Assembly (NCBI GenBank): GCA_022316685.1
Contig: JAKJHU010000099.1
Coordinates: forward strand, 2,225,668-2,289,667
Reading direction: 5' to 3'
From: Progne subis subis
Lineage: Eukaryota > Chordata > Aves > Passeriformes > Hirundinidae
Length of the DNA: 64,000 bases
Shown: positions 13,186 through 25,200 of the stretch, piece by piece
Numbering within the stretch: position 1 is the first letter of the stretch
Layout: the number at the start of each line of letters is the position of its first letter
The notes under the pieces: generated by a model
Told to the model about the DNA's origin: nothing
The model's database searches: none
What the model saw: the letters and a program-made list of their open reading frames with translations, nothing else
Position numbers and translations under genes: made by a program

Positions 13186-15057
13186 ACTAATAGATGCCAT
13201 TTCTCATTCTACTGCTGGTCATTTGCAACTGATCATCTTTTTTGCTGTGTTTGTCCCACAGATAAGTCACACTCTGGAGAATCTGTGCTGTAGCATCATC
13301 CCATCCATCTTTCCTACCAGCAGAATTGCTTTGACTTTGATCTGGACTAATTAAGTGCCTGTATTTTTATGGCTATCTTAGAGCAGTTAAAGAAAAGATA
13401 GCTGGGATATGTGTACTTTTCCAAATGAGCCTGTAGGAGTTGTTAGGGCTTTGATCCTATGTATCCTGAAGTTTCTTTTTTCTTTCCTTTCTGAAAGAAT
13501 GCTATCTAGAGAATTTCCATCGAAGTGCTGTGGCAAACTTCCCAAGAGCATTCCTGTTTCCATAGGAAGAATCCCATTTCTTAGTTTTACACAGGGCAAA
13601 ATGCAATCTCTGCAGCCTGGGTAGGGTTTACTAAGACTCTGCATAGCATCAGGCAGGTTTGGCTGTTTAGCTTATTCCTTGAACTGCTTTCCCAGTCACA
13701 TGCCCACAGAAGAGATCGATGCGTTACCTAATAGGACATTTAAAAACATTTCCACGATCTGCTGACGTGGGGGAATGGTGAAGGAAAGGAATAGATTTTG
13801 CACTCGATCTGAGCACACACTGCTGCGGTCTTGGCAAGCCCCTCGTTCTCATATGGAATTCGCTGCTGCAGTGGTGCATTGCAGGAAATAGATAAAAATC
13901 AACGCACAGAATGTTTCCATGCAATGTAGATATCCAGGGAAAGAGCCATGCATTTGAACCTTAAGAAGCTTATGTGTTTTCACAAGGCAAATAGACTTCC
14001 CACTGTTAAAAGAATCTTACTATAGAAGGACGTGTGTTTTAATTTGAATAAGGTCCATTATTTAAATGGTTTAAAAACACAAAAGACTCTTAACTGCATC
14101 TTTTATAGAGTACTTGAGAAATCATTTCGATTTGTAAATGCTGGTGGAGGGGATGAGCACCTACCAAAGGAGAAGCAAAGAAGCAATTTCAGCATAGTCA
14201 TTTGAATTCCAGAGAATTGCTTTGTTCTTGTTGAACTACAACTTTTTACTACTGTGACTATGTACAGGAAAAGCAGAATTACATTTTTAGAGTATCCTTC
14301 TATTTTTTCCTCTATCTCATGCTGTCTTTTAAACTGCACAACTCTTCATTTCTTCCCGAGTTTCATTTCAGCCTTGAACCTGTTGCAGAATTTTGTGTAA
14401 AACAAAAATTGGAAAAGTTAAAAGAACTGCAGAGATTCAATATCCATCTCTTGAAACGACTCATCATCCAGAATAAGGAGAGCAGGAGTAAAATCTGTAT
14501 GTAGAATTAATGATACCTACTCAGTTCTCTGTTTTGCCCCCAGATACAATTACTAATTCCATCTGAGTTATGTAGTTATAGATTGGCTTGCAGTGTTCTC
14601 TTGATGAACCGAAGTCATGTTTTTGTAACTTGGATAGACTTTGGCTGCAACATGGTTCTTGTTTAATGATGTCTTCATTTCAGAGTGAATTCAGAAATAT
14701 GTGTTGTGTTTCTTTTGAGTATTGTCCATGCATATAATCCCTATCAGATGAAAGGGGAAAAAGTTTCCTCAAGTTGCTTTCTAGAATGTTCAGTGCTTTC
14801 CTTTTTCTCTTCCACAGTTTTTTCAGTTACAGACATAAGTAGGACTCACTGGAATCAGCAGCAAGCTGCTCACATGGTCATAAGGGTATATTTTTATTTA
14901 CACTCCATTTGAGAACTGTGATGTTATTTAACAGCTTAGGCCATTTCATCTTTAATTATAAATTGTGATACTGTTGTCTTCAAACTTCAAGCAGATGGTC
15001 AGAGCCAAGTGTCCTGTTCAGTCTGGGAGAGCTGTGTAGACGTCTCCTCTCTGCCTC

Positions 15058-15083
15058 TTTTTTTTTTTTTTTTTTTTTTTTTT
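15058..15083. repeat. Homopolymer T26
   Basis: Twenty-six consecutive T bases lie in the presumed first intron. Such a run could be the poly(A) end of a minus-strand retroposed sequence, but the flanking bases show no element I recognise and I see no clear target-site duplication. The lysine run in the antisense frame across it is an artefact of this tract. Confidence 0.95.
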
Positions 15084-18019
15084 GGGTTCTGCTGCTATCT
15101 AAACAAACTTTTAGAATAACCCAGTTTAAGAAGTTACCTGTGATTTTCTGAGCACTTACCAAACTCAAAAGTTCTGTAACTAGTGCACGGTTTTGCTTAT
15201 ACAAATAAAACCTTTATGGGTACCCCTGACCTCAGTGGGACTGAAAATAAAATTTACAATATTGATGTCATGTTCTCTTAAAGACAAAATTGACATCTCT
15301 AATTGGACAATATCATAACTCAGACTTTGTTGCAGGAAGTGAGTGAACAATACTTAAGTTGATTTTTTAATTATTTAAAGCTGGTGTGTCAGAGCAGTGC
15401 ACTGACTCAGAGTAACTGAATCATCCTATCAGCATGTGGAGGAGTGATTTATATGCCACATCGTGGAGAACTGTAGACTCAATTCTCTCTTTTTGTCTCT
15501 TCAACTCTTAAGAACATGGCTTTGAAGTTTTATTTAAATTTCTGAAAAGTCCCAGCCCCTGTACTGGTGGCTGATGGATTTGTGACAGACTGGTGTCAGG
15601 AACACAGCACGGAGAGGCTGGGAGTAAATACAGACTAAGGAGTGACAGAATTGTCATAAGACAGATTTGACATATTTTTGTTACTCTTGAGGTGCAGGGT
15701 ACTCAAGAGAAATAAATGCTCTTGGCTGTGCTTTAATCCTGGCTCTGTCCCTCCACAGGGCAGAAGAAACATCACTGTTGGAACAGCCATAGGGTCTCCA
15801 TCTTCAGCCAGGATAGAAGCAGTGGTCAGTTTCATGGCCTTTTGTGATTATCTGGCCATTTTTCCTTTCGAAAATAGGCCAAGGGAAGCACGCTGTTCGT
15901 CACTCAACATGAGCTGCTGTGGCTGCTTTAGATCTGGAAGAGAATTGGTTGCAAGATGAATGAATAAGAATAAAAATAAAACTCTGTGTCTAGGCTGTGA
16001 TCTAAACATAGTGAGGGGAATAGAATAGGCAAAAATTCCCAGAGAGGATTGACTGTTCCTAAAATGTGAATATTAAAGCCTGGAACACTGAATATGTGAG
16101 GAAATGTTTAAATTTTGCCTCAGAGTCTTGATCTGTAGCCCAGTGAAGGCATTTACACTTCATATTAAAAAAAAATCAGTCTAAGGTCTCTGACTTTTCT
16201 GGTTTGGGCTTGTTTTTTCTTCTTTCCCCTGTTCTGCTGTTAAGGTAATGAACACTACAAACCTTAAATCAGTCTCTTCACTTTTGTTCATGTGTCTGTA
16301 AGGGATTAAGAATTCAAGAAAGCAGAGTTTTATTGCAGGAACTGTCACAGATTCCTAAGGCTCTGCACAAGTGTTGCTTTCACCTTTTTTCAAATCCTCT
16401 GAAGCACAACCTTGTAAGGCATAGTTTGGCAGAGCCGAGGTAACACTTCTGGAGCACAAACACTGCTCCTGGGGAATGAAGCAGGTTATGGTGGCAAACT
16501 TAGGCATGGAGAATTTGCCACATATATTCTCTAGGTAGGCATAAGTAGAGCTGCCCAACAAACAATCTGTGCAGACTGAGAATAAAGTTATTTCTGAAGA
16601 AGGTTTGGGTTGGAAAATGAAAAAAACTTCCAATAATGATTATAACATGTTAGGAAATGAAATACTTTCTCTTTTTTTCTGATGTGTCTAAACATTGTAT
16701 CTGTTTTACACAAAAGACTTATATCAAAAGATGGGGAAATAGAAGTAGATTTGGTTTGGGAAGCTTTTGCTTTCCTAATGCTACAAATTTGTACCTGATC
16801 CAACATTGCCGGCATCCATAACTGGTGTTTGATTTAAGGCTGCCTTAAGAATCTGCTTCTTTGAGCTACTTGTGAACACGTGTGTGGCAACACCTTCCTT
16901 ATGATCTTTTAACCTCCCAAGCCTCCCACTGTCTTGTTAGTGTTACCTCCATCATCTTTTCCCCTGTACCTTTCTGGTGATTATGTTTTGCAGGCTGTGA
17001 AGGGTAGGAGGTCTTTGGCTTACAAGCTTGTAGCTAAAAACCTCTCTGTTCTCAAAGTGCGTTGATATATTTAGTGTGAGCATAAGAGGCAAGACTCCTA
17101 AGTGGAAGTGGAAAACTTCAAAAAAGATGTTTTCCTCTTACCACATACAGTTAAATAAAAATTGTATTTCTAAAGCTATTTCTGAAATAGCTGCGAGTGT
17201 GGATGGAGAGTTTGTAATAGCTCAGGTCACTGGATGCCTCTGGCTTTCCCTGCACTATTGGCTTTGTAGGGATGGTGTATTTCCATTGCCGTTGGTTGTT
17301 TTGAGAAGCCAGCGTCACATGAAACTGAAACAGGTTTGTGGGTTTTTAGAACAAGTGATGCTCCTGCCCTGTGTGACCTTCTTGCATTAGGTGGAGCCTG
17401 AGCTGGCCCGGGACAGCAGAGCAGGAGCTGTCAGACCGAGAAGCGCAAGGGCAGAACACTGGTGGATGTGTTAATTTTCTCCACTGCTGTTCTGATGTTT
17501 TGGTGGTAAACAAGTGATAAGCTGTTCTGACAATTTGGGAAGATTTGGAGTGTCAGCACTCTAGGTTTTGACCTAGTGATGCCTGCTGCTTTCTTTTTTA
17601 ACTCATTTTGTATCATAACTGTTCACAGCATTGAGAGCAGTTTTGGAGGTGGGCTTTTGCCTTGTCTCACAGGTGATCACAGCCAGTTCCCCTGTGTGTG
17701 TCATGCACTAATGTTTGCGCCTTCTTTTGCTGAGCTAAACCTCCTCTACAGAGGGTACAAAGCCATTGCTGGGGTCTGGGCCTGCGAGTTACCCCAGCCC
17801 TGGCAGCAATACAGGAGATCAGTAGAGGGTGAAGCACTGCAGAGAATTGAGATTCTGTCAGAATTAACAATAACTCTCTGTATGTGCATATACCATTTAT
17901 ATTGCGCAGGACCATTCTTTCCTATCATTTAAAAAAGGTAATTAGAATCTTCCAGAAAGAAAACATTCAAGGCCTCTTCTGGTTTGTGTGTAATTTGTTG
18001 GAATATCAGAGTAAAAATA

Positions 18020-18235
18020 AAGGGGACAGACAGAGGTTCAGTATGGATTGAAGGAAGACTGGCTGGGGACATGAAGAGGACGGATTGTGTATGGTAGGGG
18101 GAGAGAATGGGGTGAAAGATGGAGAGTGGAGTACTTGAGGGTGAGGATAATAAAGAAGAGAAGCAGGAAGGGAGAGAACAAAATGAGGAGGGAGCGGAAT
18201 AATAGTGGGAGAGAGTGTGAAGGAAGGGGAAAATT
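18020..18235 (+). repeat. Purine-rich (G/A) strand-asymmetric tract
   Basis: Over roughly 215 bases the plus strand is dominated by G and A in irregular GAGA, GGAAGG and GGGGAGAG runs, with few pyrimidines. It is not a clean tandem repeat. It is transcribed as purine-rich RNA from the sense strand of the USP22-like gene. Long purine/pyrimidine asymmetric tracts can adopt triplex structures and can bind SR-type splicing factors; neither is shown here. Confidence 0.7.
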
Positions 18236-20626
18236 CTTATGTCTTGGATAAGGAGAGGATGTTCCTGTATCTTGGAGGAGGAGAAGTTGACAGGTTGATT
18301 CTGTAACTGGAACCCTGGTGGAGTTTGCTAAAGTATCCAGACCATAAGCAAGACCCAACCTGCTTTTTTAAAAAGTTGAATCCCGTTTTAAAACAAGCTG
18401 GTGACTGTATGGATCTGACTGATTCTCATTACTCATTTGCACTATTCTGTTTCATCTTAGATTGTAGCCTCAAGAGACGTGAGCAGGGGTGGGAGTATTA
18501 TGAAACAAAGTAATTTGATTATTTGGGGTGGGGTAGGAGGGTGGCAGCTTTGTTTTAACTTAGCAAATTGTTTAAAAGCACAGACAGATGAAAAGGAGAC
18601 AGCTAATCTGGTTAAGAAAAGCCACTATGGTTTTTGGTATCGATTTCTTTCCGTACTCTATCTTTTAACCTTGTTTTCTTGCACCTTTTGAAAACCCATC
18701 TTGAGCTATACTGAACAAATAGAGGATATGGATAAAATAGCTTCCTTTCAAGAGGTGATTGAACTTCTCCTTCGACTTACCACTAAATTTCATACACATT
18801 CTTCAATTCTCTCTTAATTTCCATTGCAATAAAAACTCTTTAAGATACGAATGTTCTACCTTTTAGCCTAAAATGACCAGCTTTTACATGCTTGTTATGT
18901 CATGTGTTTACAATACATTTAATGCTAAAAGATTTATTTTTAGCTGGCTCAGTAAAATAGCTGGTTGCTGGAGTTGTTGTCATAGCAGCAATCTTAACAG
19001 ATAGGCTGATCCTATTTAGCTTTTGCAGCCAACGAGCGGCCGTTAGGCAACAGTTTGACAGTTCTGCAGCATTTTTCTAAAGATGGAAATTGTGCTGGTG
19101 GTGGTGAATTTTTTTTGGCCCAACTTTAAAATATTTCTTTCTGTAGGTGTGTGGAGTTCGATTCAACATTTTCCCCTAACAACTTATGATAACTTTGAAT
19201 ACACAACATGTGAGATTCGGAATTTAAGTCTTAATTTGTAGGAGCTTGAAAATAAATTACATGGTGCAACATATTGCAAGCTGCTTTGATGATTTTTTTA
19301 AAAAGCCAGAAGTATTCTGAGATAAAAATGCCAGACTAGAGAACAAGATTGTGCATCATTTATTCAGTAGTAATTTTAAGTCGTGGCAGACTGGGCAAAT
19401 ATTACTGAAGAATTTTGTGGGTTGTTTTTGATGAAATGCACTGCCTGGATTAGATGATATCTTAGGATTTTAGTAATACCAATTCTTTTTAGTGTGGAAA
19501 GGATCCTTCTATACTGACAAGCAAAGAAATAGTATTTTCAGATTGGGCTGTAAAATCGTACCTAGACTTACCTCTAAGTGTTCTTTGTAGCTCTAAGCTG
19601 TTACAGGAGTTCAGTTGCTCTCAGACATAGGTCTAAATGCAGTTCTGAGATGAAAAGTGAATTTACTGCAAGAAATTTCTCCTGTCTGTAGGTTCCAGTC
19701 ACATGGTATTGAACCTAAATTACTGTCAATGTGGTTGAGCAAAAGACTTACTCTCAAAACTCTCTCAAGTCACTTATTAGACAGAGTAATTAAAAAAAAA
19801 AATTATTGAAGTACTTTAGTTTAATGCTAAGAGATGGGTTTGGATACTGTTGGCTTAGAGTGCTTCAAATATGATTAAGAGTTCAAAGGTGTATTTAAGC
19901 TTCCAATGACTTTTTTTGGTCCTTAAGCCTCACTTATTAAAATGTTTTGTTATCATAGGCTGTCGTATCAGGGGTGTGTGCTTATTAATTTCCAATGAAT
20001 CAAGGCAACTTTCCTCAGACCTGCCCATTCTGGGTAGCTTTGGGGAACAGTTCAGCCCATTGCTGTCAGCTCCTGGTTCAAAGCCAGTCTCAGAATGGCA
20101 AAGGCAACTTCTGTAACTCTGGCCGGTATGGATTTGATATTATGCCACTGTTTTGTGGACTAATGTAGAAAAACTTAATGAGGGAATCTGGCAGAATCTC
20201 CTAGCAGAGAAATAAATATCATATGCCCACACACATTTTAATGTTCAAATTATATGACAGCTTTTGAGTGCATCGAGGAGGTCAGTGCTTTGAAAAAGCA
20301 GAGTTCTTGCCGCAGTCCCACCACCCAAACTCCTGCCTCTTCACCACTTAACCTCCCTGCAGGGCAGCTGCTTTCCCTGGCTTCTGGTGTTCACCTGAAT
20401 CGTGAGACCTGCTCCCTGACAGCACTTGGAAACCTGTTGGACAAATGGAAGAGTTTTCTGTTATGTCCAGCTGGTGGCTTTGTGTCACGTGAGCACAGAA
20501 CAGTTCCCTGCAGCATTCCAGAGGCGCCAGTGAAAGGGAAGGGCGACCGTGAGAGCTGCGCCCGGTTACCTGGGCTTGGGGATGTGTTTCTGTCACTCAC
20601 AGTCTCTGTCTGTTTTGCTGTTTCAG

Positions 20627-20759
20627 GCAAAGTCGTGCATTTGTCATATGTGTGGTGCCCACCTGAACAGACTCCACTCTTGCCTCTACTGTGTCTTCTT
20701 TGGCTGTTTTACAAAGAAACATATTCACGAGCACGCGAAGACAAAGCGACACAATTTAG
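20627..20759 (+). CDS. USP22: USP22-like deubiquitinase, exon 2 (ZnF-UBP domain, first part)
   Basis: This 133-bp internal exon encodes 44 residues plus one base, starting [20 protein letters not shown] and ending in KRHNL. It matches human USP22 about residues 58-101. It holds the zinc-binding Cys and His residues of the ubiquitin-binding ZnF-UBP finger (the CIC and HMC cluster, LHSCLYC and the HIHEH region). In USP22 this finger anchors the enzyme in the SAGA deubiquitinase module with ATXN7L3, ENY2 and ATXN7, in the nucleus. The acceptor is TGTTTCAG before 20627 and the donor is TTTAG|GTGAGT. The exon enters in phase 0 and leaves in phase 1; the final G joins CC of the next exon to make Ala. 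The frame stays open for 26 codons upstream, but with no ATG, so I treat the AG as a true acceptor. USP27X and USP51 are close relatives but are intronless in mammals. Confidence 0.97.
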
Positions 20760-21579
20760 GTGAGTTCTCATCCCAGTGGTGCTCATCCTCCTCTGTGTTA
20801 TCCCTGGCTGTTCCAGGCCAGTAAAATGATATTTTCTTGCAGTTACCTCATTAGGCAGGGAGATAATTTTATTTGTGGTTTGGGTTAGTTTAGTGACATT
20901 ATTCTAAACTTGGTGCTTAAACTTCCGTTGCATCGCTGTTAAGTTTATCTTCACAACTTAAAATTTCCTTAGTATCTTGGTATTTATGAATTAATGTCAT
21001 ATATAAAAATGTGAGGAGGCAGAGTTTGGGTTTGTTTTTTTTATTTTTTTTTCCCTAAGTGTTAAAAATGGTGGGTTTGGTGCCTAGAACTAGAACGTTT
21101 ATTTCAGTAAACTTTTTTTTTTCAGGAGGTCATGTTCACTTCTTTTCTTGCTGAGGAAAACACCCATCATTTCTATCACAAAGAAGTCTAATCTAGTAGC
21201 AATCAGAATTATTTAAACTGCTAAAGTTTGGGGGTGGGCAGGAGGAGGGTTTCTTCATTTTTCTGTGTTGGCTTCTTGTTTCTATTGGGGTCAGTAACCT
21301 AAGTAGTAAGAAAACAATTTAATTCGTATGGAATACCTTTCCCTCAATAGTCTCAGAAAATGCTGGTTTCAAGGCCAACAAGTTCTGTTCTGTCAATTTT
21401 GGTGCTATTTCACATTCAAAACCAAAAGCCTTTGGTTTTGTTTCAAATTATTTATTGCTTTTAGCTTAGAAGAGTTATAATGCAAAATCCTGATCTATAT
21501 TCTATATTAAAATTCTCTTTTAAAATGGATGGATATAATTATTCTCTGTATTAAAATACATTCCTGATCAGAAACAGGG

Positions 21580-21598
21580 AAAAAAAAAAAAAAAAAAA
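21580..21598. repeat. Homopolymer A19
   Basis: Nineteen consecutive A bases lie in intron 2, about 340 bases before the CR1 fragment. They do not form the tail of that CR1, because avian CR1 elements end in a short ATTCTATG-type repeat rather than poly(A). Confidence 0.95.
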
Positions 21599-21939
21599 GG
21601 CATTATTTTATGGCATAAATTTCCTCTTGACCAACGTGGCCACCATTCCTAATTTAATTTATCCTAAGTGCTCATGGAACAAACTGTCTTTATTTTTCAT
21701 GAAGACAGAAAAGCTCCAGAAGGCCAACAGTGCTGTGTACTCCTGTGCTTAAGAAACGAGTGTGTAAGTTTACTATTTATGGAAAAGATGATTTAAACCA
21801 GCAGATCGTTATAGTTTCTTCCTCCATATGTGTCGAGAAAGAAAAAGATGAGGCTCAGTAATGGTATAGTTTAAGTTTGTAAATGTCTTTGAAAAATAGA
21901 ATACTGGAAACTAGTTCTGAAAATTCCATCATGGTGTGG

Positions 21940-22290
21940 CTGAGAGCCCTGGGACTGCTCAGCTCACAGGAGAGGCTCAGGGGAGCCTCATGAATGGGTA
22001 CAAATACCTGAAAGTGGGGTTAAAAGAAGCTTATGGGCTCTTTCCAGTGGTGTCCAAGAGGCAGGGAGGACAAATGAAATACAGGAGGTTCTGTCTGATT
22101 GTCACACAACTGTGAGGGTGACCAAGAACTGGAACAAGTTGCCCTGAGAGGTTGTGGAAGGTCTATCTCTAAATATATTCAGAATCTCTCTGGACGTGGG
22201 CCTGGGCTGCCTGGATGTTCTGGATGGACCTGCGGGAGCTGGACAAGGTGACCTCAGAGGTCCCTGCCAACCTCAGCCACTCTGTGAAAA
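21940..22290 (+). mobile_element. CR1 LINE, 5'-truncated 3' end
   Basis: About 350 bases follow the avian CR1 3' region in order: the GGACTGCTCAGC and GGAGAGGCTCAGGGGAG segment, the ACCTGAAAGTGGGG segment, GAGGGTGACCAAGAACTGGA, GTTGCCCTGAGAGGTTGTGG, and the end GACCTCAGAGGTCCCTGCCA with a CACTCTGTGA terminus. This corresponds to the last part of the second open reading frame and the 3' UTR. The typical 5' truncation and many differences from consensus indicate an old, inactive copy. It is the best evidence that the genome is avian. It lies in the sense orientation in intron 2. Confidence 0.9.
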
Positions 22291-25200
22291 CTGAAAATAC
22301 CAAACCAACCCTGCGTGTGACACCTTTTAATTGCTTTTTGCAGAGTGTGATCTCAAAGAGCTTTTAAAGTCAATTCATTAGCTGAAGTTATTTTTATTTT
22401 AGAATCTTTACCAACGCAGAAGTGCAAATTATTTGAGGTAAACTCAAAGAATTTCTGGTAAAAGGGATGTGTGGGTATGTGTATATATATATAAAACAAC
22501 CTTTTGTGCTAATGCAAGTTTATGGCCACATTTAAGGTTTAAAAAATATTGCACTAAATTGAGACTGTCAACAGTATTTACCTGTTTATGTGTGGACACT
22601 TTGTAAACACTGTAATATTTTTACCACTAACCACACCGTATTTATGGAGCAGCTTTTTAATCTCACGCATTCTCAGCTACTGTTTACGTATTTGGGAAGC
22701 TTTAATTCAAGTTATTTTTTGTGCAAGGTAGAATTTACTGTTGTCTGCTGTAGTGAATTAGCTTCTGATTCCTTGAAGGAAAACCAAAACTGGATGGAGG
22801 AGGGAGATTCTTAGACATGCTCTTGCTCTAAGGAGCTATTGTCCTGGTATTAGACAATCTAGGCTGTGTCAGAAAAGGTACTTCCCAAAAGGAATAGCCT
22901 TTACATAAAAAGGGCAAGAGTTAATTAAGCCAAAGCACAAAATACTTCACTGAACCATCCCAAAAAGGATTCTTCAGAAGCTAAATATAAATTACTTGGT
23001 GCACAAATACACATAATGTGAAGATTGTGCAAGTGACTGCTCGATTTCTAGTTTTGGAGATTCCTTTCTCTCTTTTATTTTAATGTATGTTTTGGTGTTT
23101 AATTTCCAGCTGCATGTAAAATGAGCTTTAAAAATATTTTTGTAGTTTTACTAGTGCTTTTGGTTGCTTTTCCTGCTGCAGTTTTAGTTGGGAAAATAAC
23201 ATCTGATAGGCAAAAACAAGTTAAATGCTTTGAAATTTCCAAACGAAGAGGAATTATTTTAAAGCACTTGGTGACTTTTTGCTGAGCCAACATCAGTCTC
23301 CATGGAGACAGGCAGGAGCTGCACACTTAATCACAGTTGTAAGAAATACCACGGATTTCAGCTGTAACAGCTGTCTGAGCGTGGCAGGGATGTGTTTGCA
23401 GCTCTCTGCTATGACTTTCAGGAGGCTCCAGCATCATGTTCCAGAGTGGTGTTAAATACATCCCTTGCTATCTCTGCTTCCCTGAACCATCTAAATTAGG
23501 CACTCACAATCTGACCTTACAGTGATACCTGTGCTCTTGAATCTGCCTCCCTCTTCAATGTGTATTAATAATGCTGTACTTAATTTGATGTATTCCTTGA
23601 GCTGTGGATGTGTGTGACAGGTAGGTGAGGTAAGATCCAGCTATAGGAGCTGCTTTTTTTTCATCTCTGCGTTGCTCAGTCTCTCTCTGTTGATGTTCAG
23701 GACAGTCTGATATTCCCACTGGGCTCTGGGTGTCTTTTGTGAGGAGTTGTGAAATGGTGAGGGCAAAGTCCTTACTGAGCTCTTCTGGGATTTTTGGTAT
23801 TTTGGATCCTGTCAGGTATTTCCTTTTTCCCACCTGTAGGAACCTGAACTATTTTCAACTTTTCTTATTGAAACTCTTGTATGATTCTCAATATCATCAT
23901 CATACTTGGCTTTTCCATTTCTACTGTGTCCATTTCTTGTTCCAGCCCTTTGGATTAAGACAGTTTGCTGTGCTAATGTCTTGCATTCTTAGTTAATACT
24001 GCCAATATTTTGTGCTTCTTAACCTGTTGTTCAGCACAGAGCTGATATTGTTACTTGGGAGTTAAACTAAGGGGCTCCAAAGCTTCCTGAGGGAGATGAA
24101 TTAGCAGGAGCGAGGTTTAGTGGTTTAGAGACTAAGCAAGAAATAGTTGGAAGACTGAACTATTATTCCATTTCTAGAGACACTGGCAAACAGTTCATTA
24201 TGGAGTTGGGCCTGCTACGTTCATTATTTATTAGATCACAAACTGTTTCTTGAGCAACTGTTTTCTTTAAGTATATGTTGATGTAAAATTCAGTCCAATA
24301 AATACATTTGTGGTGAGAGGACCTGGGTGGGTGAGCCTGATAGTAAAGCTCATAGATTAAGTTGAGGATTTTTGGTACAACTCAAAAAGCTTCTACTTCC
24401 TGTAGAAAACAAATAACTAATTTTTTTCATCTGATTCAGAGGAACCGTGATAGAAAGCTGGTTTCTATACAGAAATTGGTAAAAGGGAAAAATCTGGTTG
24501 CTGCTGTTAGTGCATACCTGTCTGAAATTTAATATATAGAAACAGAACACTTCTGTAAAGGAGTGACAGTAAAAGCTGTTTAATTTTCATTTGAGTTGGA
24601 AGGTGTTGACTGTAGTGTTGATTCTGCCAGTTCTTTTTTAAACAGCAAAGATTTTCATTACGCCCTACATGAAAAGGGCAATTAAAGCTGTTCCCGGCGC
24701 AGTTTCCTGCAGTGCTGGAGTAGCAGTTTGGTTTTTCTGTTCACATCCAGGCTCAGAAAGTGGTAGAAAAGGTCATCTGGGTATTTTACCAGCCTCTTGA
24801 TTTGAGTTCTAATGCTTTTCTTGGTGGTGGTGTGGAAGAGTCTGTTGGGGAGATGAAGGTGAGGGGAAAGCAGCACAGAAAGTGTTCTGTTATGTCAGAG
24901 ATGGATTGTGTCACATGAATATGCCTTTTTTGATAACCCAACTGATTTTCACAGAAAAAAGGAAATACACTGAACCTGACTCATCTGGACCAAGTAAAGG
25001 ATTTGACGTTTTGCCCCCTGAGGTAGAAGTGGCAAGGATCAGTACGAGAATCATGGTGCAGAAGAAGCAAGAAGAAGGGAAATTGATGATGAATGAACTG
25101 AAAGCAGAGTGTGTAGGACACAGACTGTAACTAGCAGAACCAGTGCTGATTTACTGCTATTTTCTAGTAATTCAGGAGAAGGAATTTTGTCTGGGTATGA

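Larger units (their letters stand above)
1..20626 (+). other. Presumed intron 1 (or 5' flank) of the USP22-like gene
   Basis: No exon that I can recognise lies in this 20.6-kb stretch. The first human USP22 coding exon encodes about 57 residues, including a VDNWKQNL-type motif just before the zinc finger. I looked for an equivalent in all forward frames by eye and did not find it. There is also no CpG-rich block resembling a promoter. The simplest reading is that exon 1 and the promoter lie upstream of the window and this is the 3' part of a long first intron. The open frames here are short and overlap on both strands, as expected by chance; the longest, antisense at 8926-9462, is discussed in the findings. 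Named local items are the splice-site pair at 1458, the stem-loops at 2285-2352, a CR1 scrap at 13150, a T26 tract at 15058 and a purine-rich tract at 18020-18235. Confidence 0.7.

Noticed and set aside
1..20626. Exon 1 of the USP22-like gene inside the window
   Set aside because: No match to the conserved N-terminal segment (VDNWKQNL-type) and no CpG-rich promoter block was found, so exon 1 is placed upstream. An eye search cannot fully exclude a diverged alternative first exon.
20254..20763. A 169-codon plus-strand open frame overlapping exon 2
   Set aside because: It reads exon 2 in the wrong frame ([10 protein letters not shown] instead of AKSCICHMC). The USP22 frame, splice signals and phase fit leave no doubt which is real.
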